64,000 nt of DNA from Pseudomonadota bacterium. Lineage in GTDB: Bacteria > Pseudomonadota > Alphaproteobacteria > Micropepsales > Micropepsaceae. Of the stretch, positions 9,123-18,835 are shown piece by piece (position 1 is the stretch's first letter; every line of letters begins with the position of its first letter). A program made the position numbers and the translations under genes. The notes under the pieces are model-generated. The model ran no database searches, was not told the origin of the DNA, and saw only the letters and a list, made by a program, of their open reading frames with translations. The DNA lies in NCBI GenBank assembly GCA_018241025.1, contig JAFEEQ010000030.1, positions 54,690 to 118,689 on the forward strand. The letters run 5' to 3'.

Positions 9123-10043
9123 ATGAAAACAGTTCTCGGCGTCATCGGCGGCAGCGGCGTCTATGACATTCCCGGCCTCGAAAAGCCGCGCTGGAAGACG
9201 ATCAAATCGCCCTGGGGCGCGCCGTCGGATGCGCTCCTCTTCGGCACCTACAAGGGCACCGACCTCGTCTTCCTGCCGCGCCATGGCCGCGGCCATGTCC
9301 AGACGCCGAGCTCGATCAACTACCGCGCCAATATCGACGTGCTGAAGCGCGTGGGCGTCACCGATATCATCTCGGTCAGCGCCTGCGGCTCCCTGAAGGA
9401 AGAACTCCCGCCCGGCACCTTCGTCATCGCCGACCAGTTCATCGACCGCACCTTCGCGCGCGAGAAAAGCTTCTTCGGCCCCGGCATGGTCGCGCATGTC
9501 TCCATGGCCCATCCGGTCGACAGCCGCATCGCCAATGCCCTTTCCAACGCTTGCGCGGAAGAAGGCATCGTCCACGCGCGCGGCGGCAGCTACATCTGCA
9601 TCGAAGGTCCGCAATTCTCCTCGCTGGCCGAGAGCAATCTCTACCGCTCCTGGGGCTGCAGCGTGATCGGCATGACCGCGATGCCCGAGGCCAAGCTCGC
9701 CCGTGAGGCCGAACTGCCCTACGCCATCGTCGCGATGGTGACGGACTACGACTGCTGGCATCCGGACCACGATCACGTCACCGTCGACGCCGTGGTCAAG
9801 ATCATGCACGCCAACGCCGAGCACGCCCGCAAGCTGATCATGAACGTCGCCGGCAAGCTCGGCCCGAACCGCACGCCGTCACCGGCGATCGAGAACGTCC
9901 TCGATACCGCCCTGATGACCGCCCCCGAAAAGCGCGACGCGCGCCTGATCCGCAAGCTCGACGCTGTGGCGGGACGTATACTGCCGAAAAAGAAGCCTGC
10001 GAGGGTTGCGAAGAAGGCCGCAAAGGCAAAGACGCGCCGGTGA
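9123..10043 (+). CDS. mtnP: S-methyl-5'-thioadenosine phosphorylase
   Basis: Cleaves methylthioadenosine, a by-product of polyamine and homoserine-lactone synthesis, to adenine and methylthioribose-1-phosphate. The 306 residues begin KTVLGVIGGSGVYDIPGL and include LPRHGRGH, SVSACGSLKEEL, YICIEGPQFSS and VIGMTAMPEAKLAREAEL, all typical of trimeric MTAP-type enzymes. The ATG at 9123 is chosen from homology; the in-frame codon at 9090 would translate the repeat. Adenine could be recycled by apt, and the sugar phosphate passed to mtnA, both within 7 kb. Confidence 0.93.
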   Translation: MKTVLGVIGGSGVYDIPGLEKPRWKTIKSPWGAPSDALLFGTYKGTDLVFLPRHGRGHVQTPSSINYRANIDVLKRVGVTDIISVSACGSLKEELPPGTFVIADQFIDRTFAREKSFFGPGMVAHVSMAHPVDSRIANALSNACAEEGIVHARGGSYICIEGPQFSSLAESNLYRSWGCSVIGMTAMPEAKLAREAELPYAIVAMVTDYDCWHPDHDHVTVDAVVKIMHANAEHARKLIMNVAGKLGPNRTPSPAIENVLDTALMTAPEKRDARLIRKLDAVAGRILPKKKPARVAKKAAKAKTRR

Positions 10044-10852
10044 AATGGGTAGCGCCGATTGTTGCCGTGGTGACACTTGTCGCCACCCCGGTTGCGGCGC
10101 ATCCCACAGGCAGTTGCCGCCCGATTCCCGGCGCCGAAACTCTTTGGCGCAATCCTGCCACACGCTTCATCATGGTGGGTGAGACGCATGGTTCGGTCGA
10201 GACGCCCGCTATCTTCGGGGATCTCGTTTGCGCCGCCGCCGTCGCCGTACGCCGCCCCGTCATCGTCGCCATAGAACATCCTGCGCGCGAACAACGGGCG
10301 CTTGATGCTTTCATGCGCTCATCCGGCGACATCAGGGATCAGAACGCGCTCCGCGCACACTATCCCTGGACAAATGGTTTTGCCGACGGTCGTACCAGCG
10401 AGTCTTATTTTGCATTGATCGAATATTTGCGCGTGCTCAGGGCGAAACATCGTATCGCGAGGGTGGTCGCCATCGATCCGGAGGGCGTGCAGGATCGCGA
10501 CGCAGGTATGGCGAGAAATCTCCTCGCCGCGTCCCGCGCCATTCGGTCGTCGTTGACACTCGTCCTTGCGGGAAACTTCCACACGGCAAAGGTGCCGCCG
10601 TTTCCGAATGTCGCGCCCGGCGCCGCGTCGATGCTGCCGCGCGACGCAACGGTTTCGCTGGTTGTTGCGATGGGAAACGGTACCATCTGGAATTGCCAAC
10701 CCAATTGCGGTCTTCACCGCACGATGGCCATGGGCCACTTCGCTCGCGGTGTCATCATGGGGACTGCGTGGCTATCAGGTCACGATGGCACGCTAGCGAC
10801 AGGAACGGCCACGACGCCGTCGCCACCCGCAGTTTGGCCCGACCAGCTTTAG
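10040..10852 (+). CDS. Exported ChaN/EreA-like protein of unknown function
   Basis: A 270-residue protein with a signal peptide (cleavage near VAAHP). The mature part has FIMVGETHGSVETP, a strand ending VAIEHP and LVLAGNFHTAK; the G-E-x-H-G and N-x-H pattern recalls the ChaN/TIKI-type fold found in haem-binding lipoproteins and erythromycin-esterase-like enzymes. Four cysteines may pair in the periplasm. It starts with GTG overlapping the mtnP stop (GTGA), so the two are coupled, though no shared role is known. The substrate cannot be stated. Confidence 0.55.
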   Translation: MKWVAPIVAVVTLVATPVAAHPTGSCRPIPGAETLWRNPATRFIMVGETHGSVETPAIFGDLVCAAAVAVRRPVIVAIEHPAREQRALDAFMRSSGDIRDQNALRAHYPWTNGFADGRTSESYFALIEYLRVLRAKHRIARVVAIDPEGVQDRDAGMARNLLAASRAIRSSLTLVLAGNFHTAKVPPFPNVAPGAASMLPRDATVSLVVAMGNGTIWNCQPNCGLHRTMAMGHFARGVIMGTAWLSGHDGTLATGTATTPSPPAVWPDQL

Positions 10853-10867
10853 TAGGTGCGCCATGGC

Positions 10868-12598
10868 TCAAGCCGAATTTAGAGCCGATTTCAGCGCCGC
10901 CGCGCATTCGGCCACCACCAGCGTCACTCCCTCCTGCTCCGCCAACCCGCACGCGGCCGTCGCGATCACCGGCACGCCGCGCGCCAGCGCCTGCAGGAGC
11001 TTGCGCGGGCTCTCTTCCAGCAGCGCCGGCTGCACCACCGCCGCGACACCTTCGAGCCAATCTTCGCCCGCGCGCCGCGTCCGCACACCGCTCCAGAAAT
11101 CCGCGCCTTCCAGATCGCTCCCACAGAGCACGACCTCGAGATCGAGCGCCCGCGCCGCCTCGCGCAATTCGTAAGCACCCTTGCGCGCAATCGTCGGCCC
11201 CGGAAACGCGATGCGCCGCGGAACAACCGCATCCGTCCGCGCCGCCGCCCTCGGCATCGCCCAATCGAGCCGCACTGCCCGTTCGCCGAACAGCGCCGCA
11301 ATCTCCGCATGCGGCGTCACGATCGCATCCGCTGCCGCCAGCGCCGCGCGCTCCGCCGCGACAAGCACCGCATCGGCGCGGAAATCCGCCAGCGTGCGCC
11401 GCTCCGGATGACGCGCCGCCGCCGCGTTCAAACGCGCCTCGATCATGCCCATCGGCAGCCGTGTCATCAGTACGGAGAACCGCCGCCCGCCCAGATGCCC
11501 ATCGCGCCACAGGAACGGCAGCAGCGACTGCGCAATCACCACCTCGGTCACATCCGGCGTCAGCGCCTGTGCCGCCCGCCGCGCCAGCGCCTCGGCACGC
11601 AGCAATCCCGCCGCCCGCTTCGCCGGACCCTCAGCCGCACGCCGCGTGCGTCCCGCATGCCACAGCGTCGTCAGCGCTGCATCGGCAACGCGCTCAAATC
11701 CATCCCTCGCCCAGGCATAGCGTCCGAGCCGCCAGCGTGCGCCATCCAGCGGCAGCGCCAGAACATCGCCATGCTTCCGCGCTGTGCGCACATAGGCGCG
11801 AAACTCCGGCCAGTTCTCATCGACAACGAATGCCGTCCGCCCAACGGGCGCAGCCCTCGCACCTTCATGCCGGAAGCACTGCGTTTTCTCGCAGGTCCCG
11901 CAGGAATGCGCTTCTTGCCGGGTCTCGACAGGTGCATCGGCGGGAGAGCGCAGGGCCTGTGCTTCCCGCCCCATCAACCGCACCACCAGCGCATTGCACT
12001 CCACGATTACCCGCAGCATCGCCGGGGCAGGCGCCGCGAAGCGCAGATCGACGTAATTCCATGCCACCGTCGCATCGCGCCCGAACGCCGCGGCCGAGCC
12101 CGGCACGATCCGCGAATGCGCATGTCGCTCCATGATCGCGAACCCGGCCTGCAGCGCCGCGTCATAGAGCGCGTTGGACAGCTGGCACAGCCCGCCGCCC
12201 GTCGCGGGCACCAGACAGCCCTCCTGCAGCATCCGCCCCGCAACAAACCCGCGCCGGGCGCTCGCGCGTCCCATCTGCCGCCAGAAGCTGAACACCGCGC
12301 CCTCCGGTAGCATCGTGCGATCCAGCCGCCGCGCCGCCGCGCGCAGATTGTGCACCTTGCCCCATTGCAGCGCGCGTTCGCCGGCGCGCGTATCGCCCCA
12401 GAGCGGCGAGCGCGACTCCGCCAGCACCGCCGGAAACGCCGCCGTTTCGCCGCGCGACAGCCGCCGCGGCGCGCTTCCGATCTCGCGCAGCATCCGCTCG
12501 ATCTGGAAGACATGCGTCTTCGCCCGAAACAGCAGGGAATCGAACCGTCCGGGCACAACCCGTTCGGGAAGCCGAAGGCCGCTATCCGAAACCGCCAC
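10868..12598 (-). CDS. VanW-domain protein fused to a glycosyltransferase
   Basis: A 576-residue protein in two parts. The N-terminal half is VanW-like: NLRAAARRLDRTMLPEG then FSFWRQMGR and LVPATGGGLCQLSNALYDAA, the conserved core of VanW. The C-terminal third reads as a GT-B glycosyltransferase end: FPGPTIARKGAYELREAA and VQPALLEESPRKLLQALARGVPVIAT, the nucleotide-sugar binding region. I start at GTG 12598, preceded by AGGGGAAA at good spacing; codons farther upstream would run into apt. The glycan involved is unknown. Cysteine pair CGTCEKTQC in the middle may bind metal. Confidence 0.7.
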   Translation of the reverse strand: MAVSDSGLRLPERVVPGRFDSLLFRAKTHVFQIERMLREIGSAPRRLSRGETAAFPAVLAESRSPLWGDTRAGERALQWGKVHNLRAAARRLDRTMLPEGAVFSFWRQMGRASARRGFVAGRMLQEGCLVPATGGGLCQLSNALYDAALQAGFAIMERHAHSRIVPGSAAAFGRDATVAWNYVDLRFAAPAPAMLRVIVECNALVVRLMGREAQALRSPADAPVETRQEAHSCGTCEKTQCFRHEGARAAPVGRTAFVVDENWPEFRAYVRTARKHGDVLALPLDGARWRLGRYAWARDGFERVADAALTTLWHAGRTRRAAEGPAKRAAGLLRAEALARRAAQALTPDVTEVVIAQSLLPFLWRDGHLGGRRFSVLMTRLPMGMIEARLNAAAARHPERRTLADFRADAVLVAAERAALAAADAIVTPHAEIAALFGERAVRLDWAMPRAAARTDAVVPRRIAFPGPTIARKGAYELREAARALDLEVVLCGSDLEGADFWSGVRTRRAGEDWLEGVAAVVQPALLEESPRKLLQALARGVPVIATAACGLAEQEGVTLVVAECAAALKSALNSA

Positions 12599-12716
12599 GC
12601 GAAGTTTCCCCTGCCGACTGCTGCAGAATCGCCTGCGATCACGGCGAATGCTAGGCGCTCTTGGGGAATTCCCGCGATCCGTATAGAAGGACCCGTAACC
12701 CCACCGGGCCTCTCCC

Positions 12717-13244
12717 ATGGACTTCAAATCCGTCATCCGGACCATCCCGGATTATCCCAAGCCGGGCATTATGTTCCGCGACGTGACGACCCTGATGGGC
12801 AATCCGCGCGCCTTCCGCCGCGCCGTGGACGAGATGGTCCAGCCCTATGCCGGCACCCGCATCGACGCCGTGGCCGGGATCGAGGCCCGCGGCTTCATCC
12901 TGGGCGGCGCCGTCGCGCACCAGCTCTCCACCGGCTTCGTCCCCGTGCGCAAGAAGGGCAAGCTGCCCTTCACCGTGATTGGCGAGGACTATGCGCTCGA
13001 ATACGGCCAGGACCGGGTCGAGATCCACACCGACGCGGTGAACAAGGGCGACAACGTCATTGTGGTCGACGATCTCATCGCCACCGGCGGCACCTGCGTC
13101 GCCGCGATCAAGCTGCTCGAGCGCGCCGGCGCCAACGTGATCGGCTGCTCCTTCGCCATCGACCTTCCGGAACTCGGCGGCGCCGACAAGATCCGGGCGC
13201 TCGGGAAACAAGTCACGACGCTGGTCGCATACGAAGGGCACTAA
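12717..13244 (+). CDS. apt: Adenine phosphoribosyltransferase
   Basis: Converts adenine and PRPP to AMP in the cytosol. The 175 residues include the substrate loop GIEARGFILGGAVAHQL, RKKGKLPF and the PRPP-binding VIVVDDLIATGGTCVAA near residue 115. Length is normal. It is divergent from the VanW fusion with 118 bp between starts. In this neighbourhood it can recover the adenine released by MtnP. Confidence 0.96.
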   Translation: MDFKSVIRTIPDYPKPGIMFRDVTTLMGNPRAFRRAVDEMVQPYAGTRIDAVAGIEARGFILGGAVAHQLSTGFVPVRKKGKLPFTVIGEDYALEYGQDRVEIHTDAVNKGDNVIVVDDLIATGGTCVAAIKLLERAGANVIGCSFAIDLPELGGADKIRALGKQVTTLVAYEGH

Positions 13245-13253
13245 CTTTTTTCA

Positions 13254-13296
13254 CCTCCCCATCGTGGGGAGGTCGACGCGAGTGAAACGAGCGTCG
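13254..13296. repeat. Double-hairpin intergenic repeat
   Basis: CCTCCCC-ATCGT-GGGGAGG (13254-13272) followed by CGACGC (13274-13279) and GCGTCG (13291-13296) forms two adjacent hairpins 10 bp after the apt stop. The first stem resembles arms of the element at 1650. A T-rich run precedes rather than follows the stem, so termination is uncertain. Confidence 0.6.
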
Positions 13297-13322
13297 TGTG
13301 GGGACGTGGAAAGCGCTGAACA

Positions 13323-13919
13323 ATGAAACTCTACTCCCACCCCGCCTCGCCCTTCGGCCGCAAGTGCAAGATCATCGCCCATGAGCTCGAGATCAAATAC
13401 GAGTTCGTCCTCGTCAATGCGCGCGACGACGAAGAGCTGCGCAAGATCAACCCGCTCAAGAAAATCCCGATCCTCATCCTCGACGACGGCTCGGCGCTGT
13501 TCGACAGCCGGGTGATCTGCGAATACCTCAACGATTTCGGCAACGGAAAATTCTTCCCCGGCAAGGGGCTCTTCAACCAAAGCACGGGCCAGTGGCGCGC
13601 CCTCGGGCTCCAGGCGCTGGCCGACGGCATCATGGATGCCGCCGTCGCGCTGCGTTACGAGACCACCGCCGACGACAAGCGCAATCCCGACCATATCCGC
13701 CGCTATACGGCGACCATCACCGCCGCGCTCGACGCGCTGGAGCGCATGAAGTTCGCGGAAAAGCCGACCATCGGCGAAATCGCCACCGGCTGCGCTCTCG
13801 GCTATCTCGATTTCCGCTATGCCGAGATGGCCTGGCGCGAGGGTCGGCCGAAGCTCGCTGCCTGGTTCGAGAAATTCTCGCAATATCCATCGATGCTCGC
13901 GACCGTCCCGCACGCTTGA
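13323..13919 (+). CDS. Glutathione S-transferase family protein
   Basis: A 198-residue cytosolic protein with the thioredoxin-like N-terminal GST domain (KLYSHPASPFGRKCKIIAHEL, NPLKKIPILILDDG, then DSRVICEYLND for glutathione binding) and an all-helical C-terminal domain (TIGEIATGCALGYLDFRY). The S-P-F-G-R-K segment puts a serine or cysteine near the catalytic position. Substrates cannot be predicted. It is followed 31 bp later by the flavin oxidoreductase gene, so the two may act together on electrophilic compounds. Confidence 0.88.
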   Translation: MKLYSHPASPFGRKCKIIAHELEIKYEFVLVNARDDEELRKINPLKKIPILILDDGSALFDSRVICEYLNDFGNGKFFPGKGLFNQSTGQWRALGLQALADGIMDAAVALRYETTADDKRNPDHIRRYTATITAALDALERMKFAEKPTIGEIATGCALGYLDFRYAEMAWREGRPKLAAWFEKFSQYPSMLATVPHA

Positions 13920-13950
13920 GCAAGCCGCTTTCGCAACCGGAGTAACGCCA

Positions 13951-15048
13951 ATGTCTTACGCCAAGCTCTTCGAACCGATGCCCCTCGCCCACGGGCCCGC
14001 GATGAAGAACCGCTTCATGCTCGCGCCGCTCACCAATCTGCAGAGCCATACCGACGGCACCCTGTCCGACGACGAATTCCATTGGCTGACCAAGCGCGCC
14101 GATGGCGGCTTCGGCCTCGTCATGACCTGTGCTGCGCATGTCCAGGCGGTCGGGCAGGGCTTCCCCGGCCAGCTCGGCGTCTTCGGCGATCAGCATCTGG
14201 AGGGCCTCACGCGCCTCGCACACACCATCAAGGCCAAGGGTTCTGTCGCCGCGATGCAGCTCCACCACGCCGGCAATCGCTCGCCCAAGGATCTGGTCGG
14301 CACGCCCGTCTGCCCGTCCGACGATCCGGAGACCGGCGCCCGCGGCCTCTCGCTCGCCGAAGTCGAAACCCTGCGCGACGATTTCATCGCCGCGGCGAAG
14401 CGTGCCGAGAAGGCCGGCTTCGACGGCGTCGAGATCCACGGTGCCCACGGCTACATCCTCGCGCAGTTCCTCTCCGCCGAGATCAACAAGCGCACCGACC
14501 GTTACGGCGGCAGCCTCGAAAACCGCGCCCGCATCGTCTTCGAGATCATCGACGGCGTGCGCGCGCAATGCCGCCCCGATTTCCAGCTCGGTCTGCGCCT
14601 CTCCCCCGAACGCTTCGGCCTCAAGCTCGCCGAGATCCGCGAAGTCGCGCGCCGGGTGCTGGCCGAAGGCAAGATCGACTATCTCGACATGTCGCTTTGG
14701 GACTACGCCAAGGAACCGGTCGAGGAGGAGTTCAAGGGCCGCACCCTGATGAGCTATTTCACCGACCTGCCGCGCGGCCTTGTCCGCCTCGGAGCCGCAG
14801 GCAAGATCACCAGTGCCGAGCAATGCGCCGCGGTGCTCGACGCCGGCTGCGATTTCGTCCTGATCGGCCGCGGCGCGATCCTGCGCCACGATTTCCCCAA
14901 GCGGGTGCAAGCCGATCCGCACTACACCTCGCCCGCGCTCCCGGTGACGCGCCAGCACCTGAAAGACGAAGGTTTGGGCGACGCGTTCGTAGGCTACATG
15001 TCCGGCTGGCCGGGGTTTGTGGCAGTGGAGGAAGCGGTTCCGGCGTAG
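13951..15048 (+). CDS. NADH:flavin oxidoreductase (old yellow enzyme family)
   Basis: A 365-residue TIM-barrel flavoprotein. MKNRFMLAPLTNLQSH, VAAMQLHHAGNRS (FMN and substrate histidines), DGVEIHGAHGYILAQFLS and NKRTDRYGGSLENRARI are characteristic of the family, which reduces activated alkenes with NAD(P)H through FMN. There is no C-terminal iron-sulfur/FAD extension, so it is the short OYE type. The ATG at 13951 has CCGGAG upstream; the open frame reaches back into the GST gene but is unconserved there. Confidence 0.9.
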   Translation: MSYAKLFEPMPLAHGPAMKNRFMLAPLTNLQSHTDGTLSDDEFHWLTKRADGGFGLVMTCAAHVQAVGQGFPGQLGVFGDQHLEGLTRLAHTIKAKGSVAAMQLHHAGNRSPKDLVGTPVCPSDDPETGARGLSLAEVETLRDDFIAAAKRAEKAGFDGVEIHGAHGYILAQFLSAEINKRTDRYGGSLENRARIVFEIIDGVRAQCRPDFQLGLRLSPERFGLKLAEIREVARRVLAEGKIDYLDMSLWDYAKEPVEEEFKGRTLMSYFTDLPRGLVRLGAAGKITSAEQCAAVLDAGCDFVLIGRGAILRHDFPKRVQADPHYTSPALPVTRQHLKDEGLGDAFVGYMSGWPGFVAVEEAVPA

Positions 15049-15120
15049 CGGCGCTGGGAGCGCAACTCCAAGTTTAAACGTGGCTTGATCGCCAGAGCGC
15101 GCGGATCTCATAATTTCCAC

Positions 15121-15507
15121 CGTCATGGGCGGGCTTGACCCGCCCATCCATCGCCGCGCATCCGCGCGGCAAGAGACTCTCTGTCATGCGAAACGACTAC
15201 GTCTACATCCTCACCAACAAGCCATATGGCACCTTGTATATCGGAATGACGTCCGACATGCCCGAACGTCTGACACAGCACCGCAACGGTACAGCCTCGA
15301 CATTCACGAAGAAGTACGGTTTGACGCGGCTCGTCTATTGCGAGGTGCATGACCTCGTTACCACGGCTATCGCGCGGGAATCGTCGCTCAAGCGCTGGAA
15401 GCGGGACTGGAAGATTACCTTGATCGAAAAGGCAAATCCAACGTGGAAGGAACTCGACAACACGCTTGTTTGATTGATGGATGGGCGGGTCAAGCCCGCC
15501 CATGACG
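15121..15507. mobile_element. Inverted-repeat element enclosing a GIY-YIG gene
   Basis: Perfect 32-bp inverted repeats lie at 15121-15152 and 15476-15507. Each arm can also fold on itself (ATGGGCGGG, CTTGAC, CCGCCCAT). The 387-bp unit contains only the GIY-YIG gene: its start is 33 bp inside the left arm and its stop is 2 bp before the right arm. This looks like a small mobile or formerly mobile unit in which a nuclease gene is bound to REP-like termini. No target-site duplication was obvious at the outer edges. Confidence 0.65.
15186..15473 (+). CDS. GIY-YIG family nuclease (UPF0213-like, small)
   Basis: A 95-residue single-domain protein: DYVYILTNKPYGTLYIGMTSD gives the paired tyrosines of GIY-YIG (VYI and LYIG), followed by LTQHRNGTASTFTKKYGLTRLVYCE and the closing helix with a catalytic-type glutamate in ARESSLKRWKRDWKITLIE. 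Stand-alone proteins of this size are often multi-copy in alphaproteobacteria. The start at 15186 gives the family N terminus. Its placement inside perfect inverted repeats suggests that it acts on those repeats, but this is inference. Confidence 0.85.
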   Translation: MRNDYVYILTNKPYGTLYIGMTSDMPERLTQHRNGTASTFTKKYGLTRLVYCEVHDLVTTAIARESSLKRWKRDWKITLIEKANPTWKELDNTLV

Positions 15508-15549
15508 GGATGCTAGAGTTGCAGACGATTTCCCGCTAAACCCGGCGCC

Positions 15550-16629
<1,080 letters not shown>

Positions 16630-16735
16630 TGGCCCTGTTGTTGGGCGGCGGGGATTTCCCTCTCGCGCAACTCGAAAACAGTACGTTGTGTCCGGGCCGC
16701 GTCCGCAGCCCCAACATATGGTGGTCCTGAAACCG

Positions 16736-18793
16736 ATGAAGTCCCGCTGGGTTGAATCCGAAGCCGCCGATTTCGTGAAGCGCTACGCCGCCCAAGGCGT
16801 GAACGAAGACCTCGCCATCCGCACCTACACGACGCGGCTGCTCGGCTCCGATCCGAAGCTCGTCCTCCACGGCGGCGGCAACACCTCGGTGAAGACCACG
16901 GCGAAGGACCAGCTCGGCGAAGACGTCGATGTCCTCTGCGTGAAGGGCTCGGGCTGGGACATGGGCAATATCGAGCCGCAGGGTCTCCCCGCCGTGCGCC
17001 TGCACGAGCTGCGCCGTCTGCGCCGGCTCAACGTCCTCAGCGACGAGGACATGGTCAACTTCCAGCGCATCAATCTGCTCGACGCCTCGGCCCCGAACCC
17101 GTCGGTCGAGACGCTGCTGCACGCCTTCCTGCCGCACAAATTCATCGACCACACCCATTCGACCGCCGTGCTCGCGCTGACCGATCAGCCCGACGGCGAG
17201 AAGCTCGCGCGCGAGATCTACGGCAAGCGCGTCGCCTATGTGCCCTACTTCATCCCGGGCTTCACCCTCGCCAAGGCCGTCGCCGACGTGTTCGACGCCA
17301 ATTCCGATGTCGAAGGCCTGGTCCTGCCGCGCCACGGCATTTTCACCTTCGCCGAGGACGCGAAGACCGCTTACGAGAAGATGATCGAATTCGTCACCCT
17401 GGCGGAAGATCGTCTCCAGAAGGACCGTAAGCCGCTCAAGCAGGCCGCGCTCCCCGCCCACATCGCCCGCGTTGCGGATATCGCGCCGATCCTGCGCGGC
17501 GCCGTCGCGCTGGAGCGCAACGCCATGGCCGGCACGGTCAAGCGCCAGATCCTCTGCTTCCGTTCGAGCCCCGCGATCCTGAACTACGTCAACGGCGCGG
17601 ACCTTAAGCGCTACAGCCAGATCGGCGTCGTCACCCCCGACCACACCATCCGCACCAAAAACTGGCCGCTGGTCGTCCCCGCGCCCGACGCGCACAAGCT
17701 CGACGACTGGAAGAAGGATGTCACCGCCGCGGTCGACGCCTTCGTCGCCCACTACCACGACTACTTCAAGCGCAACAACGAGACTTCGAATCCGAAGAAG
17801 AAGGAACTCGATCCGCTCCCGCGCGTGATTCTCGTCCCCGGCGTCGGCATGTTCGGCGTCGGCGCCACCGCGAAGGATGCGGCCATCGCCGCCGACATCG
17901 CCGAGAACACCATCGAAGTCATTACCGACGCCGAAGCGATCGGCGAATACCGCTGCATCTCCGAAAACGACATGTTCGAGGTGGAATACTGGTCGCTCGA
18001 GCAGGCCAAGCTCGGCAAGTCGAACGAGAAGGTGCTGGCGCGCCAGGTCTGTGTGATCACCGGCGGCGGCTCGGGCATCGGCGCGGCTACGGCGAAAGCG
18101 ATGGCAGCGGAGGGCGCGGAGATCGCGATCCTCGACCGCGATCACGACATGGCGGTCAAGGCCGCCAAGGCCGTGCACAAGCACGCCCTCGCGATCCAGT
18201 GCGACGTCACCGACCCCGCCTCGGTGAAGGCCGCCTTCGACAAGGTGGTCGAAGCCTTCGGCGGCGTCGACATCGTCGTCTCCAACGCCGGCGCCGCGTG
18301 GCAGGGCCAGATCGGCAGCGTCGACCCCGACGTGCTGCGCAAGAGCTTCGAGCTCAACTTCTTCGCCCATCAGACCGTGGCGCAGGCCGCGACCCATATC
18401 ATGAAGGCGCAAGGCACCTATGGCTGCCTGCTCTTCAACACGAGCAAGCAAGCGGTGAACCCCGGCAAGGATTTCGGCCCTTATGGCCTGCCGAAGGCCG
18501 CTACGCTCTTCCTCGTGCGCCAATATGCGCTCGACCACGGCAAGGACGGCATCCGCGCCAACGCCGTGAACGCCGACCGTATCCGCAGCGGCCTCCTCAC
18601 CGACGAGATGGTCGCCAACCGCGCCAAGGCGCGCGGCGTCTCCGAAGAGAGCTACATGTCCGGCAATCTTCTCGGCCGCGAAGTTTACGCATCCGAAGTT
18701 GCCGAAGCCTTCGTCTACCTCGCCCACGCCGAAAAAACGACGGCGGCGGTGATCACCGTCGACGGCGGCAACATCGAAGCGGCGCTGCGCTAA
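16736..18793 (+). CDS. Bifunctional class II aldolase / short-chain dehydrogenase
   Basis: A 685-residue fusion. Residues about 20-430 are a zinc-dependent class II sugar-phosphate aldolase domain (LHGGGNTSVK, FIDHTHSTAVLALTD with metal-binding histidines, LVLPRHGIFTFAED). Residues from about 435 form an SDR domain (CVITGGGSGIGAATAKA; catalytic YGLPK). Relatives include rhamnulose-phosphate aldolase/lactaldehyde dehydrogenase proteins. Lying 106 bp after mtnA, it may cleave methylthioribulose-1-phosphate to DHAP and an aldehyde, which the second domain would oxidise or reduce. An ATG at 16718 would add six residues; neither start has a strong ribosome-binding site. Confidence 0.85.
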   Translation: MKSRWVESEAADFVKRYAAQGVNEDLAIRTYTTRLLGSDPKLVLHGGGNTSVKTTAKDQLGEDVDVLCVKGSGWDMGNIEPQGLPAVRLHELRRLRRLNVLSDEDMVNFQRINLLDASAPNPSVETLLHAFLPHKFIDHTHSTAVLALTDQPDGEKLAREIYGKRVAYVPYFIPGFTLAKAVADVFDANSDVEGLVLPRHGIFTFAEDAKTAYEKMIEFVTLAEDRLQKDRKPLKQAALPAHIARVADIAPILRGAVALERNAMAGTVKRQILCFRSSPAILNYVNGADLKRYSQIGVVTPDHTIRTKNWPLVVPAPDAHKLDDWKKDVTAAVDAFVAHYHDYFKRNNETSNPKKKELDPLPRVILVPGVGMFGVGATAKDAAIAADIAENTIEVITDAEAIGEYRCISENDMFEVEYWSLEQAKLGKSNEKVLARQVCVITGGGSGIGAATAKAMAAEGAEIAILDRDHDMAVKAAKAVHKHALAIQCDVTDPASVKAAFDKVVEAFGGVDIVVSNAGAAWQGQIGSVDPDVLRKSFELNFFAHQTVAQAATHIMKAQGTYGCLLFNTSKQAVNPGKDFGPYGLPKAATLFLVRQYALDHGKDGIRANAVNADRIRSGLLTDEMVANRAKARGVSEESYMSGNLLGREVYASEVAEAFVYLAHAEKTTAAVITVDGGNIEAALR

Positions 18794-18800
18794 GTGCGAA

Positions 18801-18827
18801 ACGGGCGGGCCGTGCCGGCCCGCCCGT
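18801..18827. terminator. Bidirectional terminator-like hairpin
   Basis: A perfect 12-bp stem with a TGC loop (ACGGGCGGGCCG / CGGCCCGCCCGT) fills the gap between two convergent genes. There is no T-run, but the position and stability suit a shared transcription end. Confidence 0.65.
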
Positions 18828-18835
18828 CGCCGGTC

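Noticed and set aside
15121..15507. A two-repeat CRISPR remnant
   Set aside because: The repeats are inverted, not direct, and the space between them is a coding gene.
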